From Massospora cicadina (Eukaryota; Entomophthoromycota; Entomophthoromycetes; Entomophthorales; Entomophthoraceae), in the NCBI GenBank assembly GCA_022478985.1, contig JAKSZP010009606.1:1-64000 (forward strand): a stretch of DNA of 64,000 nt, given 5' to 3'. Positions 33,386-43,645 of this stretch are shown here, piece by piece. Numbering within the stretch: position 1 is the stretch's first letter; the number at the start of each line of letters is the position of its first letter. Position numbers and translations under genes: made by a program. The notes below the pieces were generated by a model. That model did not search any database. It saw only the letters and a list, made by a program, of their open reading frames with translations, and had not been told where the DNA came from.

Positions 33386-34959
33386 ATGCAGCGCTCTTCC
33401 TCCTCACTACCACCTACCCAGAGCGCGGTCCTTATGATCTACTTTCATGCCAGGCTGATTGATTTACTCATGATGATATTAGTCCCAGGATCCAGTTTTC
33501 CCCCTGTCAGGGCATATGACCTGCTGTTATATTCAGGATTCTTCATCCTGCATCCTCAATTTCCTTATTTTCTCCTCATCCTAGACAGGAGCCTTTTTCT
33601 GTCTATGTTTTTTTATGTCTCATTTAAGAATATTTGTTTATGAATGCCCTTGTTATTTCTCATAACCTCTTGGCTCAAGTCATTCTTGATTCTTCTCTTG
33701 GAGAGCTTATCCCATTAAATTTAAGATTAATTTCTCCAAAATTGGAGCTTAATGGATTGTAGAGTGCATAATGTCAACTTCCATATAAGTCTGACTTCCC
33801 CTTTCATCCAGCTCATATGTCAAATTCCAAGTCACTGTATCAACAGCTTCTAAACAGTTTGTCTGACCAGGATATTTGGCTCTTCCAACAGATGAGTCAG
33901 GATGCATGACGGAACCTCTTATATGGTCCTTCCAGGACTCATACTCCTAGTATGGCACCAGAGGCAAGTCCTTCCATCGAATTACCAGAAACAGTAACCA
34001 ATCTTTCCAAAAACAGGCTTGCAATCATTTTGAACAACTCTCGGTTGATTCTTCCTCTGTTGTCAATTCTAGAGTTTGGTTTTAAAACTCTCCTGGATTT
34101 GGCTCCTTCTACATATGTGCCAAACATCATTGTGGATGCTCCTGAATTTATGCCCTTTGCTCTTGATCTCTCCTTTCTTGCCAGGTCAGACTTGCTTCCT
34201 GAGTTCCTTTTCCAACTTGGACAATACTAAAAACCCACTGTCTTTGCTACTGAGCTCACCATCAGTAAAAGTATTTATTTTGAACTCCCTACGCATAATT
34301 GATGGCTCTAGTCACCAAGGCTTTTTACATAGTGCTGAATCCCTTCAATATTGAGCTCATCCTAGATCGGGATACTGCAGCCTATGCTCTTTGCTTTGCT
34401 GGCCATGTTGTAAAATTTGGGCCACAAGGCTTCCAGACTCTCCCAGGCTCTATTGCTCCTTCTCTTCAGCTTCTGAGAAGCTGTGTAGTCATTGCTTGCA
34501 GGATGCTTTTCACTCCCTGCATGACTATCTCATCTCCAGCGCTTCCCATCAGTATCTTCCGCTTATGGCTTTAGTAGGGGGCATGATTTAACAACCCCCA
34601 TCAAGCATCTCTTGTTCGCTGACAGACCATATGTCCAGTGTTCTTGATGAAGCCCGTCATCAGGCGCTCAAGAATATTCTTCTGGCTCCGGTACCATATT
34701 GGGATTACTTGGTGTTATTTGCCAACTGCCTCTTTCTAAACTGTTGCTTTCCTCCCCACTCTGGGGTTTTGCAATTGCCTTCTTCTGACATTTCAATTTC
34801 CCTTCCCCTAGTCACTTTCTCACAGGGATCTGCGTTTGCTCAAAAACTTGGTTTTGTGTAGGTTTAGCCCTTGCTAGCGTCCATTCTCACATCAATTTTG
34901 ATGGGCTATTCATTCCTACTGCAATCTATCCTCCCTCCCCCAAGAGACGACATAAATAA
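33386..34959 (+). pseudogene. Antisense accessory gene of G4 (unknown function)
   Basis: This long decayed gene lies opposite to G4 pol, starting ATGCAGCGC (MQRSSSSLPPTQSAV), 139 bp from the LTR edge. One frame runs from 33,640 to 34,230 with three stops, each explainable by C-to-T change (TAG, TAA, TGA), and contains SMAPEASPSIELPETVTN and KTLLDLAPSTYVPNIIVDAP. Further frames give NIELILDRDTAAYALCFAGH, CLQDAFHSLHDYLISSA and HMSSVLDEARHQALKN. It ends LASVHSHINFDGLFIP and a basic PKRRHK tail (stop 34,957-34,959). G1 has the same arrangement with VLDEA and GLA motifs at matching spacing. About 500 residues; no family recognised. Confidence 0.65.
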
Positions 34960-34974
34960 ATCATCCCTGTATTG

Positions 34975-35330
34975 AGGATAATTAATACAAATTATAAAAT
35001 ATTGGTTTTTTTCTATGTGGTTTATAGGATATTTATATCCAATATATTTTATCAATTTTTTATTTTTCTTCTTCTTTTTTTAATGGGATTTGACCTTGTT
35101 TTGGTTCAGAGGTCCAACTTTCTTTATTTTTCTCCTAAACTGGGTCCTAGGTACTTAAACCTACCAGTTTTCTATGGTTCAGAGGTTTTTTTCTAGAATT
35201 AACCATCTAGATTGGTTCAGAGGTCCCGTTTTTGGACTTGAACTAATCATCAGGACATGACAAACTGAATGGTTCATTAGTCCTTCAAAAACTCTTTTTT
35301 TTTTTTCCTCAATCCATCGCTTCAAATACT
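34975..35330. other. AT-rich stretch with a T-run
   Basis: This stretch lies between the antisense gene and integrase. It is low-complexity A/T with repeated GGTTCAGAGGTCC-like phrases (35,106, 35,178 and 35,215) and a long T tract at about 35,290-35,305. No coding signal is seen. Confidence 0.5.
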
Positions 35331-36330
35331 TAGCATGGACTCAATTTACAACTCTTCCATCTCAGAGATTCTTGATGGAGTAGGCGTCAGTTGCCATCTT
35401 AGCAATAATCTCAAATGGACCTGACCACAATGCATCTAGTTTGTTTCTTCTTCCAGAAATCATGCATATTGCAATAGGAAACATTTTTGCCTATTCGATA
35501 TTCTGCTAAGGCTGGTTGGTTCTTATTGTCCATCAGGTTTTCTCATATCCTTTTCTTCAACATAGTATCAAATGCTTGCGATTTCATCTAAATTAGGATA
35601 TTCATCAGTTGGTTCAAGTACTGTTTGGCACTTATCCCCAATGTTGGTTCCACCACCAAACATAAAATTGGTGGCAACGCGGTCTCCCTCCCATATAACA
35701 GCTCAAACGGCAATTTTCCTGTCGCCATATGATGACTGATATTGTAGGCAAATGTCACTGAGCTCAGGTACGTTCCCCACTTAGAAGTTCTTCCTGCGAC
35801 CAGCTTTCTCAGTGTCATAGTCAGCATTCCATTCACTCATTCTACCTGTCCGTTTGTATCCAGCTGGTAGGGTACAGACACGACTCCTCTGATTCCCATT
35901 ATCTCATTCAGTCGCAGGATCACATGAGATGTGAAGTTTGTCCCATTATTGCTAAGCAGGACCTGCGGGCATCCATGTCAATATACTACTTGATCCAGGA
36001 TGAACTTTGCGGTTCTGGTAGCATCTACTTTTACCAGGGCCTTCATCTCAACCCATCTTGTCAGATGGTTGATCGAAACTATTATGTACTTGACTCCCCT
36101 GTGCTCATCATCAGCAGTCCCATCATGTAAATGGATACCATATGCCAGGCAAATCCAAGGTGGACCAGTTTGTATCCAGTTTTATTCTTATGTGGCTTGT
36201 GCATCTGGCACTTCACACAACAAGCTAGATAGTCAGCAACATCATAGTTAAATGACTCCCAGAATTACTGGCAAATATGATCAGTTGTTTTTCTCAGGCC
36301 TCCTTGCCTGACAACCTTATGAGTGGCTTG
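35331..36330 (-). pseudogene. G4 integrase
   Basis: The C-terminal part is at 35,331-35,580. The core end is at 35,836-35,588, reading FAYNISHHMATGKLPFELLY with a start VAGRTSKWGTYLSSVT. Upstream, minus frames of 35,850-36,240 carry the catalytic core region, including a D-x-x-V-G-x-S-T-L-P-A-G-type segment, with stops. The HHCC part is around 36,200-36,330. The integrase end lies about 2 kb from the 3' LTR because of the antisense gene. Confidence 0.75.
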
Positions 36331-36399
36331 AACGATAGCTGCTCTTTCTGAAAGCTTCAGGAATAATAACTTCTTCCAATCAATTATCTTAAACACTTG

Positions 36400-36960
36400 T
36401 CCATCCATGGTCTCAGTGTTTTACATAGCTTTCAAAGTGCACCTTGGATTTTTCAGGGCTAATTCTCAATTTCTCCAGCGACCATTCTCTGGAATAGCTC
36501 ATCCGCCTGCTGGTATACCATCTAGACCATTGGTATCCACAATAAGCCATCTGCATTCTGGTGAGAAGCCCCTGCTCGGTGGACAATCTCATAATCATAA
36601 GCCTGTAGCTTAAGTGCCCATTGGGCCAGTTATCCTTCTGGTTCTCTCAAATTGTGGAGCCAATGAAACAAAGAGTGGTCCGTCACCACTTTAAAGTGCA
36701 TTCCATGGATATACACCCAAAGCTGCTTACAGGCGTAAATGACCACAAGGCATTCATTCTTAGTTACAGTGTAGTTCCTCTCAGTGGCTGAGAGTGTCCA
36801 GCTAACATATGCCACTGGATGTTTGCCCCAAGTTCATCTACTTGACTTAGTATGGCACTAATCAATGTCAATGAAGCATTGGTTTGTATAATAAACTCTT
36901 GATCGAAATTTAGATATTTCAAAAAGTGGAGAATTTATTAGGTACTGGCTTAACTCATCG
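36400..36960 (-). pseudogene. G4 RNase H
   Basis: The open frame 36,815-36,630 reads MAYVSWTLSATERNYTVTKN, ECLVVIYACKQLWVYIHG and FKVVTDHSLFHWLHNLREPE. This is the second half of RNase H, with the conserved Glu in K-N-E-C-L and Asp in VTDHS. The first half (INASLTLISAILSQ-like, about 36,895-36,850) has changed the catalytic Asp to Asn. Confidence 0.75.
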
Positions 36961-36979
36961 AAGTATTCCTGCACTTCTT

Positions 36980-37890
36980 CATTACATCCAAATCCTTTTT
37001 TGGATCCTTTGATAGATGGAATAAGGGCTCAGCTACACGGGCAAAGTCTTAGATAAGACTTCTGTAGTATCTGACCATCCCAAGAAACACTTGGATGTCT
37101 TGGACACTCTTTGGCACAGCCTTCCATTCTATGGCTTCTATCTTCTGGGCTTGCATCTGCAATCCACTAGAGATGATCAAAAATCACAGATATTCCAACT
37201 CTTTTTTTAAGAAGTAATACTTCCTTGGCTTAATCTTCAGGTAAGCCGCTGACAGTTGCTTAAATACTTCTTCCAGGTGGTGTAGGTGATAAGTAAACGT
37301 CCTACGGAACACATTGATATCATCCAAGTATACCAGAACGCACAACTTCAATTCAGTATAGAATCCATAGCCCTCTGGAACATTGCAGGCGCATTGCATA
37401 GACCCTGGTGCATTCTCATTGGTTGGTATAGCCCCTACGCAGTAATAGTTGCACATTTTTCTCGGTCTGTTTTTGGTAAATTGATTTGCCAATATCCTGA
37501 GAACAGATCCATCACAGAGAAATACTTTGATTTTCCCAATTGATCTAGTTCATCATTGATCCTTGGTAGGGGATACAATTCCTTCTTCATAATCTTATTC
37601 AGCTTTTAGTAGTCAATCACCACCTGGTTGGAGCCATCCTTTTCCTTCATAATTATAATCAGACTCACCCAGGGACTCAACGATGGAACTAGAAGCCCAT
37701 GCTTCACTAGTTTGCTGATTTCATCTTCCACTACCCCTTCATCCAGATTTAATTGTTGGATTGGTCTCATCCTGATTGGCAAATTTTCCCTGGTGTCAAC
37801 CTTGTGTATTACTTCTCTCACGCATCCCAAATCATGGTCATCCTGAGAAAATACTTCCCAATACTTTTAAAAAAATTTGAGCACCTCCTC
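36980..37890 (-). pseudogene. G4 reverse transcriptase
   Basis: Minus frames give PIRMRPIQQLNLDEGVVEDE and SLIIIMKEKDGSNQVVIDY (37,830-37,606). LCVLVYLDDINVFRRTFTYH follows at about 37,345-37,290 with YLDD intact, then LEEVFKQLSAAYLKIKPRKY. A frameshift separates the palm segments. The order and spacing follow G1 and G2. Confidence 0.8.
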
Positions 37891-37899
37891 TTGCTAGCC

Positions 37900-38250
37900 T
37901 TATGACAGATCAGCGAGTTGCTCTTGATCAACCAATAGGTTGATACTCTCAGTTACCCCAGCTGGTAATCCCATTTCATTGAGAGTCCCAAGATTGTGGA
38001 ATCTCCTCAATTTGGTCATCGGGATTAGATGAACAAATGCAATGATCTGATTCTTCCTGATCTTCATCAGTTTTTCACTTAAATTTGCCAGGAGAAACTC
38101 GAATTTCTCCATAGACTGGTATTATTATACCAGGAGCCACCCAAGGCTCTACTCTGGACTTCTTCCAGAGGCTTCTGACCTCCCCATATAACAGCTCAGG
38201 TATATTCAATCTCAACCCCATGTCAACTATCATCTGTGATCCTGCCATTA
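37900..38250 (-). pseudogene. G4 dUTPase-like domain
   Basis: The minus frame LRLNIPELLYGEVRSLW, VEPWVAPGIIIPVYGE is followed, after one frameshift, by FEFLLANLSEKLMKIRKNQI and IAFVHLIP. It matches the G1 and G2 domains. The motif-3 position reads GIIIPVYGE, lacking the catalytic aspartates of true dUTPases. Confidence 0.58.
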
Positions 38251-38299
38251 TGGTCTTCTCATTATTGATCCTCAGTGGAATTCCCTAGTTTTCTAGGAT

Positions 38300-38760
38300 T
38301 TCCATCAGCATTTCTCATCACTTCCGGCCAACTAATTATTATCAAATCAGGACAATGCCATCATTTTATATCAACTTGATAAAGCTATTTCTCCTATTCA
38401 GTGGAGCTTCACCATCCTTCTGATATACCAATGATAACGTCTGACCCAATATGGTCAACATATTATCCTCAAAGTTACATTTAACTCCATAATTGCATAG
38501 AAATTCCATCCTGATCAGAATGTCAACATTTTAGTTGGCCAAAACTATTGCTGGCACAGATACCACCAAGGACCTAAATTATAGTGTCAAAGCACTATAC
38601 GGTTCACAAGAGATGGTAATATTTGGCCCAGCTGTTCCGTACTCCTTCTTATGTTCTAAGTCTGGCGAGATCTTCATCCTCTTTACCAGCTTGGTCAAGA
38701 CAATATTGATAAGCCTCAGCTGTCAACAATCGCCCTCACCTGCACTCAATTACTTGTATG
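38300..38760 (-). pseudogene. G4 aspartic protease
   Basis: The minus frame reads RAIVDS and then a TGA where the Gly of D-S-G is expected (about 38,715-38,735). I-L-S and hydrophobic strands follow. Position and neighbours identify it as the retropepsin; the active-site loop is broken. Confidence 0.65.
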
Positions 38761-38899
38761 TCTATATATGTACACTTGGAGTATTGCAATATAGTTAATT
38801 GAGTGAATAGCGGCATTATTAGCTATATTGAGGGTGTAAATAATTTGCACCAATAAATCAGGAAACAATTCCTTTATTACGCTGAGGGGGATTGACAAA

Positions 38900-40160
38900 T
38901 TGGCCTCATCTAATCAGACTTCAGATAAGTCTTCCAGAATCTCAGCAGTCTGAATTTTGTCCACCAGTTGTAAAGCGTATGGCCAGGCAACTTCCTTAAA
39001 AATATTAGGGTCGATTCCCTTTGCCCCAGATCTGGTCACTGTATTAATGTCCAAATTGACCACTTGATACAGTTGATCCTGTACATCTTAGTCCAAAAAC
39101 AGATCACTGATATCAATTTCCTCAGTCATGATGTCAGGAGGCACAGGCTTCTCTGCAGCTCTAGACTGTTCTCCATCTAGGCCACAGGCCCTTTTCCCAT
39201 TTCCTTAATGGCAGCTGACTCTTTCACCTGGACCACACTGATTTGATCCTTTGGCTTCTTACAGTGCACGGCAAAATGTCCCTTCCCACCACATTGGTAG
39301 CAGACCTTTTCTTTCTTATTCATCTGTCTGAATTCTTCAGGCTTATTCCATGGCATAGTTTGATTTTTGTCTCTTTAGCACCTTCATTTCCCTTTTGTGG
39401 GATTTGATTGCGCACCTGATTGAACTTGAAACTTCTGTTTGGGGCTTCAAAGTTGCTCCCAAAATTTTCAAATAATATACCATTTAAGAGGTAGCTATTT
39501 CCATCGTGAACACGGAAGATATCATGCAGTGCAAATTGTGATAGGGCCAAAGGGCCACTTGTAAGGCGATTCTGGCATCAAAGTCATCCAGTATCTTCAC
39601 TCCAACCAGGATTTTCGACTCCTGGTAGAACTGAACCTCAAAGCTTGCTAAAGACTCATCTTTATGGAACTGGATTCCCATAAACTCCTATTTGCGCTTT
39701 GACATGCGCGTCAGACTCCCAAATTTCTTCATGATGGCTGTCTTGGCCTCCACATATAACCAGCTGTCCCCCTCCAAGTGGGGTAACACTAAGTTCTGAC
39801 AGTTGGTGCCCAGGAAATTCATGACCATCAACGCCTTTTGACAATCACCGCAGCCATACATGGTCATATTGAACAGTCAGAAAAACGCTGAGCGTTATCC
39901 TAATGGAACGTTGGTAATTTCAGCATTGCCTTAAATTCCTCCAAGTTATCTTTAGCCAATTCTCTATGTTCAGTCACTTGGCTCACTTGAGGAGTGACTT
40001 CAGGCATCATCTCTGAAATTGCAGCAAAACGAGTGGCATGTTTCTTGGGGTTCAACTTCCCAATTATTTATGAGGACTTCTTTCTTCAGCATCGCTTGCC
40101 ACAATTGGCTCACAATCGCATTTGTGAGTTTTAAGTTCCTTGACCTGTTTGATCAGTCAC
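38900..40160 (-). pseudogene. G4 gag, C-terminal part with intact zinc knuckle
   Basis: The zinc knuckle VCYQCGGKGHFAVHCKKPKD (CX2CX4HX4C) at about 39,310-39,255 is fully intact and is the best gag knuckle among the gypsy elements here. Capsid-like frames upstream (39,844-39,320) include FHKDESLASFEVQFYQESKI, LVGVKILDDFDARIALQVAL and NEFLGTNCQNLVLP-type sequence, matching the VDHFYCKAQVLLGAW..FDAKIALEHA region of G1. The gene is interrupted by the mariner at 40,163. Confidence 0.78.
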
Positions 40161-40162
40161 TA
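40161..40162. repeat. TA target duplication of the mariner, left
   Basis: TA precedes the left inverted repeat. TA at 41,477-41,478 follows the right one. Confidence 0.75.
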
Positions 40163-41476
40163 TACATACTGCATTCAAAAAGTTCCGGGACTAACGCTAT
40201 TAAGGACACAAATTTTCAGATAAATTAAAATTTATTATTTATTATTCAAGATACATCCCTTCCCTCTCTATACAGATTTTAGATCTCTCATACAATTGTT
40301 GAAAGGCATGCACATAGTTCTCCTTCAAAATCGTGTTTAAAACAGCTGTCACATTCTTCTGTTTTGTCTCTACATTGTCAAAACGCTGCCCCTTCAGTGC
40401 CACCTTCAGCTTAGGGAAAAGAAAGAGAGTCAGCCGGAGCCAAATCTGGTGAGTAGGGTGGATGTTTAATCACTGTGACTGAATTTCCAGCGAGAAATTG
40501 TGAGACAATCAATGATGAGTGGACTGGAGCATTGTCATCAGAAGAAACCACTCCCCTGATTGGTACATTTCTGGCCTAACCCTGCGAATTCTTTTCAAAA
40601 GGCGATCAAGTACCTCTTTGTAAAATAGTCCAGTTACAGTCTTGCCGGGTGGCAAGAATTCTTTGTGGATCAGTCCCCTTGAATCTAAAAATGTGATCAG
40701 CATTGTTTTCACTTTTTATTTTGTGGCCCTCACTTTCATGGGTCTGCCATCTCCTGGGTCGCGCCATTCAGCTGTTTGACGTTTGGTAGATGGGTCATAC
40801 TGGAAACACCACAATTTGTCGCCTGTGACAATGTTCTGTAAGAAATTCTGGTTGTCATCAGCCCATTCAATGAGACTATGCGACGCTTCCACATGTTGTT
40901 CTTTTTACTCTGCTGTTAACAAGTGTGGAATGAACCTGGCACACAGTTTCCATTTGCCGAGTATGTCATGCACAATAGTGTAAATACTACCCACACTGAT
41001 GCCAATCTCTTCTGATAAAATCTGGATGCTCAGCCAACGGTTGATGGACAGTGCATCACAGACACGCTTGACATTCTCATCAGTCACGCTTGTGGAGGGG
41101 CGCCCATCTCTTGGATCATCTTCTAGAGACTAACAACCATTTTTAAAACATGCATACTACTCAAACACTTTGCTACAACTTAAACAATGTTTTCCATATG
41201 CAAGTTGCATCATCAAAAACGTTTCTGTCGCACTTTTTTCACATTTAAAACAAAATTTAATTGCAGCTCTTTACTCCATCTCAAAAATTATAACAAGGAA
41301 AAACCAGATAAACTTAACAGTGTCGCTGTTTACTATGGAATGAGTCCTCAACAATGCAATTGTCACAAGAAGTGGGTGAAGGTTGTCACATAGTGTTCCA
41401 GCTGTGACACAGAGCTAGCTCCATCTGTATGTCTATAGCAGCATCAGTCCCAGGACTTTTTGAATGCACTGTGTAT
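40163..41476 (-). mobile_element. Mariner DNA transposon (DD34D, 1,314 bp)
   Basis: Terminal inverted repeats of about 35 bp share TGCATTCAAAAAGT and GGGACT (40,170-40,192 and complement of 41,446-41,470). They are flanked by TA. The interior encodes one transposase on the minus strand. It sits in gag of G4, so it is younger than G4. Length, TA target and DD34D triad identify a classic mariner. Confidence 0.92.
40242..41279 (-). pseudogene. Mariner transposase, inactive
   Basis: The span is 346 codons including the stop, the usual mariner length. The N-terminal helix-turn-helix region reads TETFLMMQLAYGKHCLS and then DGRPSTSVTDENVKRV, ILSEEIGISVGSIYTIVHDI. The catalytic triad is VTGDKLWCF (first Asp, about 40,825), DDNAPVHSS (second) and SPDLAPADS (third), with exactly 34 residues between the last two. 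About four in-frame stops occur, plus a one-base loss before the second Asp and a one-base gain after the third that restores frame. The linker motif WRDPGDGRPMKVRA is readable. Confidence 0.9.
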
Positions 41477-41478
41477 AT

Positions 41479-41780
41479 CAGCGCTGAAATTTCTCAAATG
41501 AGCGCAATATGCTTCTCACTCCTTTTTCAGATATAAGTTCTCTCAAATTAGGTCCCCTTCTTTCTTCTTTCACAAAGTTACTTTCCCAATTAACTCATTC
41601 CCAAAACTTGCAACATTATTGATCCCTTCTTCACTTGGCAACTCATTCTAAAGCTGTAAATTCCCAGTAATCTGCTGAGTTTAGGGCATTCTGATTTAGG
41701 GTGGCTAACTCCATCCATAGTTTTTGTAACTTGTTTTTTACAACATCCTTATAAGTTCTTCTACTCAACTACACCCCTGT
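41479..41780 (-). pseudogene. G4 gag, N-terminal part
   Basis: This is the gag start between the primer-binding site and the mariner. The minus frame gives LQKLWMELATLNQNALNSAD, YWEF and GPNLRELISEKGVRSILRS, a helical, leucine-rich segment with a few stops. Gag resumes at 40,160. Confidence 0.65.
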
Positions 41781-41793
41781 AGTGAGCACCAAA
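41777..41793 (-). promoter_or_regulatory. G4 primer-binding site
   Basis: The minus strand TTTGGTGCTCACTACAGG next to the LTR starts TGGTGCTCACT, one transition away from the G1 and G3 sites in the first nine bases. Confidence 0.72.
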
Positions 41794-41794
41794 T

Positions 41795-42939
41795 TGTAAA
41801 AATTCATTGTTCTTGGTTATTATCGGCAAACAACCCCAATAAACTTATTACTGCATAGGCTCAGTTCTTGTGCACTTTGTCCGCGTTGTATAGTATATGA
41901 TATTATTGGTTGATAATAGTATGACAACTATTATCCATAGTTGAGTGGAATTCTTGGATCTTGGCCCAACGCTCAGCCAGTATTCCCACTCAGAATACTT
42001 GATATGTCTTGATATAGGAATTTAATCCCTCGCACTGTACAACCCAATCACTCTGAGATTCCCTGGTGACAGTCTCTTTGGTCCAACACACAGTTGGCAG
42101 TAATCCCTGATTGTTTCTCTTTCCTCTCTAGATCCCTGCTCAGATCTTTACTCTTTTCCCAAAAGAATCTCCACTTTTTTCACAAAGCAATAATATCCAT
42201 GAGAAAGGCAGAACAATTGAAAGCTGATAATAGTTTACTCTTAAACTATATACTGGATGAAAAACTATAGAACTGTATATCTGTAGTACTATCTAACTGT
42301 TTTTTATTATGAGTGAATTCTAGAATTTATAGTGGGGATTCAGTCATCTAACCCTTAGTTGACACCTCTTCAATGAAATGGCAGCTGTTGCTGTTGAATC
42401 ACCCATCCTCATCTCAGCAGCGATGGTCTTCCCCATCCTGGCTAGGATTCCGTCAATTGGACATCCTGAGACCTAAATGGAAAGAGTCAGAAAACGTGTC
42501 CCTAACATTTTCCTCTTGATTCAAGTGAACCAACCATACATGGCTAGCGACCTGCTTAGGCAATGGGATTTATTACACATTGAGGCAGGCCTTGAACCAA
42601 CTGATTGATTCACTAGTTGCAGGCTGCATCACTCGCCTTGCAACTTACTACTCATTCCTAATCAGTCAGTGATGAAACCCAACTGATTCCAATTAGTCCA
42701 CCTGATAGTTAATCACTTTCAGCTGCTCCTATTTTTTGGCAACTGCGCCAATGAGATCTTAAGAATTCAACTGGATTGATCCCTAATGGATATGACCAGG
42801 CGAATATCCTAAAGTCCCCCAAACATAGATACTCTGAAATCAGGGTCCACCAATTTCCAATTCACCTCGCATTAGGGAATTATCCCCTAGCGATTCCTGG
42901 TAATCTAGCAGGCTTGGAATATGGGCAAAAAGCCCAACA
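41795..42939 (-). repeat. 5' LTR of G4 (1,145 bp)
   Basis: From TGTAAAAATT to CCCAACA. It aligns with both halves of the 3' LTR and is the uninterrupted copy. Confidence 0.92.
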
Positions 42940-43645
42940 CCTGAATTCAAACTTTGATACCCCATCCTCAGCTGACTGATATGTCTGCAGAGCTTTTTCC
43001 AAAGTGACCACCAGCTTGCCACAGATGCGGTGGCCAATCCCAGTAATTTCTGTACTCACATATTATGTGTAAAATCAGTCACAAAATTTAAAAATGGGCT
43101 GCACACCCCCTTGTTCCCCTCTGATTTTCCTTCTACCACAAAAGAGGAAATCCAACACCTTCATGAAACTGCCACCACCACCATTAAGCATGTTGCTGAA
43201 CTGGCAGATTTTTCTCCATACACATGTACCACAAGAACAAAAACTGTGATATTAGAACAACTTCTCAACGCCTTAACCCAGGATGAACACCACGTTGCTG
43301 AACTCATAGAGGCTTTAATCTAGGCCCAAATAGTCAATCTTAACAACCACCTACTCCACCTTGACCCTCATCCTATGGATGCTCCAACCCTCATACTCTC
43401 AGCATCGGTCTGCCTCTACAATGCTGAGCCTAAAGATGACCTGCCTGATCCCCCTACCCTCCACCATGATAGGATAATTGGCTTACCGCTATACTACTTG
43501 GTAGGTAATTTTATCAATTCTTTTCATATCTTGCTGCCCAAAAAGGGCAGTTGTTACATGTTTAATTTTTAGTCAGTTTGACTTTTGAGATTCAGTTTTA
43601 GTATTGTCCATCCACTGGTCAGCTTGCCTCAGTTAAATAAAACTA
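42940..43645 (+). mobile_element. ORF1-only LINE L_E, downstream fragment
   Basis: It starts with the CCTGA duplication. TTCCAAAGTGACCACCAGC (42,998) and GCGGTGGCC match L_D at 29,617-29,652. The 3' end GTATTGTCCATCCACTGGTC..AAATAAA matches the L_D end at 30,187-30,220. Together with 30,616-31,066 it reproduces the L_D layout, again without endonuclease or RT. The end at about 43,645 is approximate. Confidence 0.72.
43030..43572 (+). pseudogene. L_E ORF1-type protein, C-terminal part
   Basis: The open frame 43,030-43,323 (KEEIQHLHETATTTIKHVAE, ILEQLLNALTQDEHHVAELI) continues in the same frame after a TAG with NLNNHLLHLDPHPMDAPTL and DLPDPPTLHHD. L_D has the counterpart AEVLLAAFVETLSHHYLDAE and QPPDPSSPS. 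Leucine-rich helices suggest an oligomerisation region. Function is unknown. Confidence 0.55.

Larger units (their letters stand above)
31067..42939 (-). mobile_element. Ty3/gypsy element G4
   Basis: This complete minus-strand element has LTRs at 31,067-33,247 (interrupted by S1) and 41,795-42,939. Gag, protease, dUTPase-like, RT, RNase H and integrase are in order, followed by about 2 kb with an antisense gene. It has 5-bp duplications CCTGA. A mariner sits in gag. Removing S1 and the mariner leaves about 9.5 kb. Confidence 0.92.
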
